Origin: JBCAWW01 sp039024315
Lineage (GTDB): Bacteria; Bacteroidota; Bacteroidia; J057
Direction: 5' to 3'
Length of the DNA: 20,787 nt
Assembly: GCA_039024315.1 (NCBI GenBank)
Contig: JBCCQN010000143.1
Span: forward strand, 1-20,787
The notes under the pieces are model-generated. The model made no database searches. It worked only from the letters and a program-made list of their open reading frames with translations, and was not told the origin of the DNA. Positions 1-7,255 of this stretch are shown piece by piece. A program made the position numbers and the translations under genes. Within the stretch, counting starts at the first letter, position 1; each line of letters begins with the position of its first letter.

Positions 1-9
1 AATCTATCG

Positions 10-52
10 ATTCGCTTGCGAATTTCCCCTCTTGGGAGGGGCCAGGGGTGGG
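10..52. repeat. Palindromic G/C-run intergenic repeat at left edge
   Basis: Two small hairpins lie side by side. Arms attcgc/gcgaat (10-15 and 18-23) have a 2-nt spacer, and cccctc/gagggg (26-31 and 36-41) have a 4-nt loop; a G-rich stretch follows up to about position 52. The pattern resembles dispersed repeats that I recall between genes in Bacteroidota genomes (memory, not a search). No coding frame covers it. It lies downstream of the pseudouridine synthase gene and may help end its transcript, but no T-run is present. Confidence 0.45.
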
Positions 53-120
53 CATGACACCATCAGAACATGATTTTTTACCACTTTTTCGCTGAATAAT
101 CCCTTAGCTTGACGCGAATG

Positions 121-147
121 CGAAAGCTTTCGGGAGTAAACCTCAAA
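121..147. repeat. 27-bp dispersed repeat, copy 1 (inverted copy at 11755-11781)
   Basis: A 27-bp stretch is identical to the reverse complement of 11755-11781. Its core is the 12-bp palindrome cgaaagctttcg (121-132). The copy overlaps the last codons of the pseudouridine synthase gene (stop at 143-145), so the stop codon lies inside the repeat. Read in the direction of the upstream gene, both copies sit just 3' of a coding region in the same orientation. Confidence 0.75.
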
Positions 148-994
148 GCCCCTCCCCTAGCTCGGGAAAAATCTTTTGAAATCTTACCGGCAGTTCATCC
201 TTAAGCACGAGTTTTTCGCCTGTAATAGGATGCTTAAAGCTTAGGGAATAGGCATGCAAATACATCCCCTTGCCTTTAAGGATGAGATGCTCGATACCGT
301 AATCTTTATCCCCTAGGATCGGATTGTCCATGCCTGCCAGATGTATGCGCAATTGATGTCTCCGGCCTGTTTTGGGCATTAGCTTCACCAAATTGAGTTG
401 GCCAAACCTTGGAGAGGCAACAGAAGCAATGACTTGGAAATCTGTTTCCGCGGCTTTGCCATCAATCGCAGAATTGATATTCCTCTCTTTGGCCATCTCT
501 CCGATGTTGATGGCATAGTAGGTTTTGTTGATGACTTTATCCTCAAATAAGCCATTGAGTAAGCGGATGCTGGTGCTCGTTTTTCCGGCTAACAAGATGC
601 CTGTAGTGGCATAATCTAAGCGGTGGACCGGATAAGGCTTCGTGGCATCAGGCTGCTTGCTGACTTGAAGATTTTGCGGCAAAGCATTGGTAATCGTCAT
701 GAACTTATTGCCGCTGACGAGTATTCCGGCTGGCTTATGGATAGCAGCTAAATAGTCGTCTTCAAATAGCACTTTGAGCGGAAAAATTAGCGCTTTCTTG
801 GGCTTGTTCTCCTCGGGTATGGACAATTTTATTGTCTCCCCGCCATAAAGGAAAGTAGCAGTATTGGCAAGGATACCATCTACCGCCACAAACTGTTTTT
901 TGATAGCTTTTTTGAAGGCGGATTTGGTCGAGGCGGCCATAAAGATACCCACACCGTATTCTTTCAATCGAACGGCTGTGAGCAGCTTAGGCAC
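143..994 (-). CDS. RluA-family pseudouridine synthase
   Basis: This enzyme should isomerise uridine to pseudouridine in rRNA or tRNA in the cytoplasm. The protein has 283 residues. Residues about 20-60 resemble an S4-like RNA-binding segment (a Lys-rich helix followed by VAVDG and GGETIKL). The catalytic domain follows: KPAG at 87-90, the RluA signature HRLDYATTG at 124-132 with D127 as the expected catalytic aspartate, and TGRRHQLRIHLA at 209-220. Length and motif order suit the RluA/RluC/RluD group, but the exact target base cannot be read from sequence. It is the last of three minus-strand genes, 102 bp after the hydrolase gene. The C-terminal codons run into a G-rich dispersed repeat (121-147), so the tail (ELGEGL) may be repeat-derived. 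No catalytic residue appears to be missing. Confidence 0.9.
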   Translation of the reverse strand: MPKLLTAVRLKEYGVGIFMAASTKSAFKKAIKKQFVAVDGILANTATFLYGGETIKLSIPEENKPKKALIFPLKVLFEDDYLAAIHKPAGILVSGNKFMTITNALPQNLQVSKQPDATKPYPVHRLDYATTGILLAGKTSTSIRLLNGLFEDKVINKTYYAINIGEMAKERNINSAIDGKAAETDFQVIASVASPRFGQLNLVKLMPKTGRRHQLRIHLAGMDNPILGDKDYGIEHLILKGKGMYLHAYSLSFKHPITGEKLVLKDELPVRFQKIFPELGEGL

Positions 995-1096
995 AATATG
1001 AATTTCGACGGTTTCGATACGCTAGTTTTTGGCTTGTAGTAAAGCTAGCAGGTCCTGAGGGTGGGAACGGTAAAAAAAATGCTCCAGTATCTAGCT

Positions 1097-1999
1097 CTAC
1101 TCCTTTAAAGTTAAGCTTTTGCTACGGATCCATTGGACCGCTATTTCAACAGGCATACTATCCTCAGCAAAAGCAGTATTATGCCCCAAGTTGGCAAAGA
1201 GGGTATATTCAAATGGCTTGCCCTCAGCCTTTAGGATATTGAGTTTCTCGATACAAAGGCTAGCGGGAATTTGGATATCCTTACCGCCAAAAATCCATAG
1301 ACCTGGGGTAGCAAGCTGATGGAGACTAAGCATCGGATCTGTAGCAATAAATTGATACCTGTCTGGATCATTTTGGATATGCTCGCGAGCCTCAGCTTCA
1401 GTATGATTTTCCCAGAAGTCTGTTCTGCCATTGGTATAAAATTGAAATCGTAACTGCTCAAGGGTATTAATTAAGGGGCAACTAAACAAAACCATAAAAT
1501 CCACTTCGGGATTTAGCTTGGTGGCGATGGGGATGATCCAGCCGGCTTGACTAAATCCTAGCAAACCGATGGGTAGATCTTCATTTTGCTGGTGCAAAAG
1601 CTTGACCGCAGCACTCGCGTCTTTTGCCAGCAGGTTGAGATTAGTGGAGTCAATATTATTGGTCCCAACTTCTGGCCCTACATAAACGCCTCCTGATGCG
1701 CCCACTCCGCGCTTATCATAGGTGAGTACAATTATGCCGCTTTGAGCGAGCAGAGAAGCAAACTCATTCATGCGTGGCTCCTGACCGGAACCGTGCACGA
1801 TGACGATCGCAGCATGAGCATCTTGGGGTTTATGGAGAGTCCCCACTAGACTTACGCCTTTGCTTTTGAAGCTTAGTTCTTCCGTTTTGATCGACTTTGC
1901 TGACTGGCCATTTACAAGAGCCAACTGGACCAGAAGAAAGATGAATAAAATAGCGTGCTTTTTAAAAGCCTCGGTCGAGAGCCAATTGCTTAGGTACAT
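1097..1999 (-). CDS. Secreted alpha/beta hydrolase (serine esterase/peptidase-like)
   Basis: The protein has 300 residues with an N-terminal signal peptide (hydrophobic about 16-29, probable cleavage after the NGQ near residue 32), so it is likely periplasmic or outer-membrane associated. An alpha/beta hydrolase fold is supported by the oxyanion motif HGSG (69-72), the nucleophile elbow GFSQAG with S150, the acid D241 in FGGKD and the base H273 in LGHN, all in the expected order. The YDKRGVGAS segment (94-102) is typical of the acyl-aminoacyl peptidase/dienelactone-hydrolase-like branch. The substrate is unknown; acyl-ester or peptide hydrolysis is inferred from the family. The gene starts 41 bp after the toroid protein gene on the same strand and could be cotranscribed with it. 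Confidence 0.85.
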   Translation of the reverse strand: MYLSNWLSTEAFKKHAILFIFLLVQLALVNGQSAKSIKTEELSFKSKGVSLVGTLHKPQDAHAAIVIVHGSGQEPRMNEFASLLAQSGIIVLTYDKRGVGASGGVYVGPEVGTNNIDSTNLNLLAKDASAAVKLLHQQNEDLPIGLLGFSQAGWIIPIATKLNPEVDFMVLFSCPLINTLEQLRFQFYTNGRTDFWENHTEAEAREHIQNDPDRYQFIATDPMLSLHQLATPGLWIFGGKDIQIPASLCIEKLNILKAEGKPFEYTLFANLGHNTAFAEDSMPVEIAVQWIRSKSLTLKE

Positions 2000-2040
2000 A
2001 AGGTATTTGATAGGGTATTGAGCGCTGAAGTGGGGTGCTT

Positions 2041-2919
2041 CTACAAGCTTAACGAATTTTCATAGAAAGCCAGTACCTCGGTCGCACGCTCGGAAACAAA
2101 TTGATTCACTTGATTTACTTGCCCCACAGAAACTACCATATTGCTCATCTTTCGTTCAAGTGACCATGCTCCATTGTCTAGCTGTTTCGATTTTAAGAGC
2201 GCCAGCGCAGGAGTAAGCAATTCAGATTGAATCCTCTCTCGCTTAAGCAGCCACAAGATTTCGAGGAAATCACCTTTGTAGAAATTAGGGAAGGTCAGCA
2301 GATCCAGTTTCTTGATCATGATTTTGCTCGGATTACGAGAGCTGAAGCATACTTTATGCTTCAAAATGAAGGCAATACATTTATCTCTCAACTCGAGGAT
2401 CTCTTCATTCCGGTGGGCCTGAGGAATGAACGAGATTCCTTTAAGTAATTTGACCACGCCCCAATAGCAAGTATGCTTGCCGTAGCAACTGGTATTGGTG
2501 CAAAATTGGTTTTTAGGGGTCTCGTACTTCCCATCGTCAAAGCGCTGATTTTTAATAAAGAATTGTAAGAGGCGCTGACTCCTTTCGTCCGGCTCTCCAT
2601 TGAAATAGCAATCAAGAAACAGCAGATTACCATTGAGACAGGGGATGGGAAAATGATCCTCTTGCAAAGAGTATATGCCGTATGATTCATCGAATAAGTG
2701 GTCTTTGACCGCTTGTAGCGGTTTTTTGACTCTTTCGTCCTTGGGATCACACTGTAGCTCTGCTAGCAGAAGCAGCGTCCAGAGCGAAGCCTGATAATTG
2801 GGCACGTAATGCAAATAATCGGGATAATAGGGATGAGATTTAGGGATCGTTTTCCACAGGCCTTGCTCATTTCGAGCCGCAAAAATCTTTTCTATTATCC
2901 TTGAACGATTGTCTTTCAT
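2041..2919 (-). CDS. Alpha-alpha-toroid (prenyltransferase/squalene-cyclase-like) protein, function unknown
   Basis: The protein has 292 residues with no signal peptide or membrane helix, so it is probably cytoplasmic. It shows helical repeat units with QW-like motifs: GLWKT at 20-24, YQASLWTLLLLAEL at 42-55, a middle NGNLLFLDCYF unit and a late DNGAWSLER unit. This is the pattern of the terpene-cyclase/prenyltransferase toroid fold. A conserved-looking Cys cluster (C140, C145, C151, the last in HTCYWG) could bind metal. I do not see a DxDD or DCTAE motif of true squalene cyclases, so cyclase activity should not be assumed. It leads the minus-strand group that continues with the hydrolase and the pseudouridine synthase, which does not reveal a shared pathway. 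I do not recognise a named gene. Confidence 0.75.
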   Translation of the reverse strand: MKDNRSRIIEKIFAARNEQGLWKTIPKSHPYYPDYLHYVPNYQASLWTLLLLAELQCDPKDERVKKPLQAVKDHLFDESYGIYSLQEDHFPIPCLNGNLLFLDCYFNGEPDERSQRLLQFFIKNQRFDDGKYETPKNQFCTNTSCYGKHTCYWGVVKLLKGISFIPQAHRNEEILELRDKCIAFILKHKVCFSSRNPSKIMIKKLDLLTFPNFYKGDFLEILWLLKRERIQSELLTPALALLKSKQLDNGAWSLERKMSNMVVSVGQVNQVNQFVSERATEVLAFYENSLSL

Positions 2920-3004
2920 ATTGAGCTTTTGGCATGCTTTGCTAGCTGCTTCTATATAAACTTTTTAGCGGTAAAATCTCATAGCTTTTGTCATTTAGGA
3001 ATAT

Positions 3005-3150
3005 GCGTTCTGCGAAGCAAGAGATTGAATCATCCCCCTTCCGTCAAACGTCCCCTTCATCCCGATAGCTATCGGGAGGGCTGACAGGAAGGCATTTAAA
3101 TCTTCATTTTAAAGACGGATTTTAGCCCGACACTAGCGTTCTGCGAAGCA
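3005..3150. repeat. 15-bp direct repeats flanking a palindromic segment
   Basis: The sequence gcgttctgcgaagca occurs at 3005-3019 and again, identically, at 3136-3150. A related 13-mer (gcgttccgcgaag) is at 19971-19983, and its inverted partial copy is at 11785-11796. The 116 bp between the two direct repeats carries an imperfect inverted repeat (3037-3046 versus 3082-3092) around an 18-bp palindrome. The arrangement resembles a small non-autonomous repeat element, but no transposase or terminal signature proves mobility. Confidence 0.6.
3060..3077. repeat. 18-bp perfect palindrome (TCCCGATAGCTATCGGGA)
   Basis: The palindrome has the same form as the one at 11767-11784 (tcccgaaagctttcggga), differing only at the symmetric middle positions. 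Both therefore fit one dispersed family, TCCCGA-N-AGCT-N-TCGGGA. It lies in the centre of the larger imperfect inverted repeat. Confidence 0.8.
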
Positions 3151-3208
3151 GTAATTACTACCCTCAAAATAAGCGGGACCTTCAAATATCTTGCGTATCT
3201 TTAAGGCT

Positions 3209-3787
3209 ATGATTCGCTTTGGCCTGCTTTGCCTATCAATCTTTTGTTTGAGCCTCTTATCTGCTCAAAATCGAGAAGACTGTCGCCTAGATTTGAATAA
3301 TCTTGAGCCTGTCATCGAGCGCTATAATCCCTTTTTTGGCGATCATAAATGGAATGCCCAAAGTCGAATCGAAATGGCACGCATCGATAATTATCGTTTG
3401 CTCGTTATTACCCAAGACGGTTGCCTGAGGCATCATATACGCTTTGGCTTATTGATAGATGCCAAACTGGTGCAAAATGAGGTCGATTTTTGGACCGAAG
3501 AAGCTTGCGCGATGCTACATAAGGTTTACTTTGAAAATGAAGCCTATAGCAGTTTTGCCGCCGGTTTTGAAAGTACCTTTCGGGAGAAAATCAGCAGCTA
3601 CGGCGTCAATCAGACTTTTAACTTTCCCGTAGGAAGCCGCACCTTTATTTGTCAGGTGATCAATGATCCTACCCGTGGCGCCAGAATTAGCATCGAGATG
3701 GTCACTTTTGTGTTTAAAGAAACCGTCCAGAACCAGCGCCGCGGTATTCCAGCAACCGAAGATGATGGCTGGAACGACAATCCATGA
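3209..3787 (+). CDS. Small secreted Cys-containing protein, function unknown
   Basis: The protein has 192 residues from the ATG chosen here. A TTG six codons upstream (3191) is also in frame, but the ATG gives a cleaner signal peptide (MIRFGLLCLSIFCLSLLSAQ, probable cut after SAQ). The mature part has four cysteines (in DCRL, DGCLRH, EEACAML and FICQV), so two disulfide bonds are plausible in the periplasm or on the surface. No known domain is recognisable. Its stop codon overlaps the start of the TonB-dependent receptor gene by four bases (ATGA, 3784-3787), which implies translational coupling and a shared job, for example as a periplasmic or surface partner in uptake (inference). It does not look like the HmuY lipoprotein, since there is no lipobox. 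Confidence 0.7.
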   Translation: MIRFGLLCLSIFCLSLLSAQNREDCRLDLNNLEPVIERYNPFFGDHKWNAQSRIEMARIDNYRLLVITQDGCLRHHIRFGLLIDAKLVQNEVDFWTEEACAMLHKVYFENEAYSSFAAGFESTFREKISSYGVNQTFNFPVGSRTFICQVINDPTRGARISIEMVTFVFKETVQNQRRGIPATEDDGWNDNP

Positions 3788-6252
3788 AGCAAGCTAATCG
3801 TATAAATAATGGGTTCGATTCTAGGCTAGCAAGATGTTGCTATGCCCTTATTTTGCTTTGGGTCTGCCTCTCCCCTACTCTCTCAGCGCAAAACACCTAT
3901 ATCGCCGTCCGTGATTTGAGCAGCTTTAAAGCTATCGAGAATGCCAGGGTGGAGCTATTGAATCAGGAAGATGAAGTCTTTGCCAGTGGGCTTACGGAGC
4001 AGGGTCGATGTCAATTTTCTGAATCTCAACTCGCCCAAACAGCCAAAATTAAACTAGAGCATCCAGAATACGCCGAGAAAGTAGTTTCCATCAAAGAAGC
4101 CAAAATGGCTGAATATATTATTCTTCTCGAGCACTACTCCTTTGATGCGGAAGAGGTGATATTTATCGCCAATCGACACCTTGAACGTAAGTCGGATATC
4201 CCACATCAGATCCAAGTGATCAAGGCTCAAGATATTGCCTTAAGCAATCCCCAAACTTCTGCCGATCTGCTGGGTCAAAACGGACAAGTCTTCGTGCAAA
4301 AAAGTCAGCAAGGCGGAGGGAGTCCCAACTTACGCGGCTTTGAAGCCAATAAGGTCCTGCTGGTAGTAGATGGCATCAGGATGAACAACGCCATTTATCG
4401 TTCTGGGCATTTGCAAAATGTTATCACCCTTGACCCAGCTATGATTGAGCGTACGGAGGTGATGTTTGGGCCGGGCTCTGTGATTTATGGCAGCGATGCC
4501 TTGGGAGGAGTGATACATTTTTATACCCGTAGGCCTGAGCTGGCCAGTAAAGAGGAAAACGAAATCAAGAGTCAACATTTTGCGCGCTATCATCATGCCA
4601 ATCGGGCTTTGAGCTTACATAGCGACATCAATTTTGGCTTTCGGAAATGGGCCAGTTTGACCAGCATCAGTCTCAATCGTTTTGGCGATTTACGGGTAGG
4701 CCAAAGAGAATATTTAGACTATCCAGACTGGGGGCTTCGCCCTAATTATATCGATCCCATTGGAGGACAAGATTTTTTGAAGACCAATTTCTCACCTGAG
4801 CAAATGGTTTCCACTGCCTACGGTCAGCTGGATTTTACCCAAAAGCTATTGTTTGTTCCTTCTCCCAAGGTCAAGCATCAGCTCCAATTTCAATACTCGA
4901 CCTCCACCAATATCAATCGTTTTGACCGGTTGACTCAAATGCGGGACAGTAGTCTTCGCTATGCCGAATGGTATTATGGTCCGCAAAAGCGCGCTTTGCT
5001 CTCTTATCACCTCTCCGTTTACCAAGCCACTCCTTTTTATGATCAACTAGACTTGATCGTTGCGGGGCAAGATCTCGAAGAGAGCCGCATCAATCGGGTG
5101 GTGGGAGAGTCCTTGCGCAATCACCGCATCGAAGATGTCAAGGTCGGGAGTCTCAACCTCAATTTGACCAAGACCCTAGCATCGGTACATGAGCTAGCCT
5201 ATGGACTGGACTTTGCCTATAACCGCGTCAACTCTAGTGCTTTTCAGGAGGAGATCTCCTCTGGAGAACGCTTAGCCTTGGATACTCGCTATCCTGATGG
5301 GGGTACCGATTGGCTAAGTGCCGCAGCCTACTTTACGCATCGCTGGGAAATCAACAATCGGATCATTCTGACCGAAGGACTTCGCTTTAATCAAGTAAAG
5401 CTCCATTCGCAATTTGTGGATACGAGCTTTTATCGCTTCCCTTTTAATGAAATCCGCCAAAACAACAGTTCGCTTAGCGGGAATTTAGGGGTCGTATTCA
5501 AGCTCCCAGCTGACTTTCGCTTTTCCACCATCGCTGGTACAGGCTTCCGTGCACCTAACCTAGATGATATTGCGAAGGTATTTGACAGCCAACCCGGCAA
5601 TGTAGTGGTGCCCAATCCTGAGCTTAAACCCGAGACTACCTACAATCTAGAACTTAGTCTGAGCAAGCGCTTTGGCAAATCCGCTATGATCGAATTGATC
5701 GGCTGGCATACTTGGTATAGAGACGCTATCGTTCTGCGAACAGCAAGCTACAATGGCGCCTCCGCAATACTGTATGAAGGGGTCCTGAGCCAAGTCCAAA
5801 TGAATGTCAACGCGGGTCGAGCTCGCATAGTAGGAGCTAGTGCCAATGCATGGATTAAATGGGCTGACTGGAAGCTCACACATAGCCTCACCTACACCTA
5901 TGGGCAGGATTTGAGCAATGCTGTCCCCCTAGATCATATCCCGCCGATCTTTGGCAGGGGTGCTTTGCAATATGCAAACGGCCGCTTTCAGGCAGAACTA
6001 AGCGTTCCCTATCAGGGCTGGAAAAGACTAGATCGCTATAGTCCAAGAGATGAGGGTAATGCTGAGTTCGCGACCGAAGATGGTTGGCCTTCTTGGGTTA
6101 TTTTCACCCTGCGGGGAACGTATAGACTCAAAAATGGCCACCAACTTCAACTAGGTTGCGAAAACCTCATGGATCAGCATTATCGACCCTTTTCTTCGCG
6201 GATCTCTGCCCCAGGTCGCAATTTATTTATTGCCTATCGAGCGTCTTTCTAA
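3784..6252 (+). CDS. TonB-dependent outer-membrane receptor, heme/metal-receptor-like
   Basis: This outer-membrane uptake channel has 822 residues. Parts in order: a long signal peptide (cut near residue 36, after SAQ), a carboxypeptidase-regulatory-like domain (about 37-115), a plug domain (about 130-250, with LRGFEANKVLLVVDG and the following GMRMNN-like segment reading GIRMNNAIYRSGH) and a 22-strand-type barrel ending in an aromatic residue (YRASF). The barrel has FRAP at 588-591 and NPEL at 611-614, the paired boxes of hemin/hemoglobin receptors of the HemR/HmuR type. The histidine normally found between those two boxes is absent here, so heme may not be the ligand, or other residues may bind it. 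The gene overlaps the secreted-protein gene upstream by 4 bp. Copper, heme or another iron complex are all possible substrates. Confidence 0.88.
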   Translation: MKQANRINNGFDSRLARCCYALILLWVCLSPTLSAQNTYIAVRDLSSFKAIENARVELLNQEDEVFASGLTEQGRCQFSESQLAQTAKIKLEHPEYAEKVVSIKEAKMAEYIILLEHYSFDAEEVIFIANRHLERKSDIPHQIQVIKAQDIALSNPQTSADLLGQNGQVFVQKSQQGGGSPNLRGFEANKVLLVVDGIRMNNAIYRSGHLQNVITLDPAMIERTEVMFGPGSVIYGSDALGGVIHFYTRRPELASKEENEIKSQHFARYHHANRALSLHSDINFGFRKWASLTSISLNRFGDLRVGQREYLDYPDWGLRPNYIDPIGGQDFLKTNFSPEQMVSTAYGQLDFTQKLLFVPSPKVKHQLQFQYSTSTNINRFDRLTQMRDSSLRYAEWYYGPQKRALLSYHLSVYQATPFYDQLDLIVAGQDLEESRINRVVGESLRNHRIEDVKVGSLNLNLTKTLASVHELAYGLDFAYNRVNSSAFQEEISSGERLALDTRYPDGGTDWLSAAAYFTHRWEINNRIILTEGLRFNQVKLHSQFVDTSFYRFPFNEIRQNNSSLSGNLGVVFKLPADFRFSTIAGTGFRAPNLDDIAKVFDSQPGNVVVPNPELKPETTYNLELSLSKRFGKSAMIELIGWHTWYRDAIVLRTASYNGASAILYEGVLSQVQMNVNAGRARIVGASANAWIKWADWKLTHSLTYTYGQDLSNAVPLDHIPPIFGRGALQYANGRFQAELSVPYQGWKRLDRYSPRDEGNAEFATEDGWPSWVIFTLRGTYRLKNGHQLQLGCENLMDQHYRPFSSRISAPGRNLFIAYRASF

Positions 6253-6504
6253 GACTTGAAAGCGGAGCTTGAAAAGCTTTTTGATATTTTTTTCAAAGCG
6301 AGGACAATGAGGTCGGTAAGAGAGGCAAACACTGTTCCAACACTAAAAATCACAACTCTCCCAAACAAATGCCTCCTAATCGGCAATTTTCTACTTTTCC
6401 AGTCATCAACAAAGGAACATTTTTGTTGAATCCTTGTTAGCTTAGTGGTGAACTTTGGTTCAATACACAATCACATTTTTTCATTTTTTATAATCTATAG
6501 CACT
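6253..6504. other. Intergenic region upstream of superoxide dismutase gene
   Basis: This 252-bp AT-rich stretch shows no convincing gene. A TATAAT-like hexamer (6489-6494) lies just before the dismutase ATG, but neither a -35 nor a Bacteroidota -33 TTTG element is correctly spaced, so I do not call a promoter. Near the start an A/T-rich imperfect hairpin (about 6267-6299) could weakly terminate the receptor transcript. Confidence 0.4.
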
Positions 6505-7095
6505 ATGGCATTTTCACTCCCCGAGTTACCTTACGCGCACGACGCGCTAGAGCCACATATTGACGCACGTACCATGGAAATTCACCATGGCAAGCATCAC
6601 AATGGTTATACAAACAAGCTAAACGCCGCTATCGAAGGCACTGAACATGCAGATAAGAGCATCGAAGAACTTTTAGCATCCCCTGCTAGCGGTGCAATCC
6701 GCAACAATGGTGGTGGATACTACAATCACGATCTCTTTTGGCAAATCATGAGCCCCAATGGTGGTGGCGAGCCTAGCGGTGCTTTAGGTGATGCGATCAA
6801 TGCCGCATTTGGTTCTTACGATGGCTTTAAAGAAGCTTTTGCGAAAGCAGCGGCTACTCGCTTTGGTTCTGGTTGGGCTTGGTTGATCAAGAAAGCTGAT
6901 GGTAGTGTAGCCGTTACTTCTACCCCTAACCAAGACAATCCTTTGATGGATGTTGCGGACGAGCAAGGAACGCCTCTATTGGGGCTTGATGTTTGGGAGC
7001 ACGCTTACTACCTCAACTACCAAAACCGTCGTCCTGACTATATCACGGCCTTTTTCAACGTCATCAACTGGGATGCCGTTGCGGCTCGCTTCTAG
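6505..7095 (+). CDS. sodA: Superoxide dismutase, Mn type by signature residues
   Basis: The enzyme converts superoxide to hydrogen peroxide and oxygen. From the ATG at 6505 it has 196 residues and begins MAFSLPELPYAHDALEPHID, the usual N-terminus of Fe/Mn dismutases; an in-frame ATG 20 codons upstream would add an unrelated extension and is rejected. The metal ligands are H27 (in EIHHGKHHNGY), H75 (in GGGYYNHDLFW), D162 and H166 (in DVWEHAYYLNYQNRRPDY). The GGG before the second ligand and Q143 in NQDNPLM match Mn-dependent enzymes; Fe types usually carry the active-site Gln near the second ligand instead. No signal peptide is present, so it acts in the cytoplasm. Cambialistic use of Fe cannot be excluded. 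The gene stands alone and ends at a strong terminator. Confidence 0.95.
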   Translation: MAFSLPELPYAHDALEPHIDARTMEIHHGKHHNGYTNKLNAAIEGTEHADKSIEELLASPASGAIRNNGGGYYNHDLFWQIMSPNGGGEPSGALGDAINAAFGSYDGFKEAFAKAAATRFGSGWAWLIKKADGSVAVTSTPNQDNPLMDVADEQGTPLLGLDVWEHAYYLNYQNRRPDYITAFFNVINWDAVAARF

Positions 7096-7109
7096 TCATA
7101 GCAAAACAC

Positions 7110-7149
7110 AAAAAAGCCGGCTATCCTCTGAGATAGCCGGCTTTTTTTT
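7110..7149. terminator. Strong bidirectional rho-independent terminator
   Basis: Arms of 15 bp (7110-7124 and 7133-7147) pair around an 8-nt spacer. The GC core is agccggctat/atagccggct, with an A-run before it and a T-run after it. The site can therefore end the dismutase transcript (plus) and also the export-operon transcript (minus), which meets it 106 bp beyond its last stop codon. Confidence 0.92.
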
Positions 7150-7186
7150 AAGTACAGAGTAAAAAGTATGTAGTACCGAGAGAGAA

Positions 7187-7200
7187 GGTTCTGCTGAACC
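7187..7200. repeat. Small hairpin in the convergent intergenic region
   Basis: Arms ggttc/gaacc enclose a 4-nt loop. It sits in AGTA-rich, low-complexity DNA (about 7150-7250) whose minus-strand reading near 7215-7250 resembles the stretch just 3' of the PorP-like gene (about 11722-11750). Both seem to be degenerate members of one AT-rich spacer repeat. Confidence 0.35.
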
Positions 7201-7255
7201 ATATAGTCCAATTGTCCTAATCTTAATACTGAATACTATTGTCTAGCTACTTAAC

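Larger units (their letters stand above)
2920..3208. other. Repeat-rich intergenic region between divergent genes
   Basis: This stretch separates the minus-strand toroid gene from the plus-strand secreted-protein gene and should hold both promoters. No conserved coding frame is visible. It contains two 15-bp direct repeats and an 18-bp palindrome, which are listed separately. A weak TAnnTTTG-like site (tagctttt, 2982-2989) has no good -33 partner, so no promoter is called here. Confidence 0.6.

Noticed and set aside
2388..2750. 120-codon open frame on the minus strand inside the toroid gene
   Set aside because: It lies in another frame of a gene with clear domain structure, and its translation has no recognisable features.
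3005..3150. CRISPR array
   Set aside because: Only two repeats with a spacer over 100 bp are present, and there are no cas genes.
6445..6504. In-frame N-terminal extension of the superoxide dismutase
   Set aside because: The 20 added residues do not resemble the family and are a poor signal peptide; the ATG at 6505 gives the standard N-terminus.
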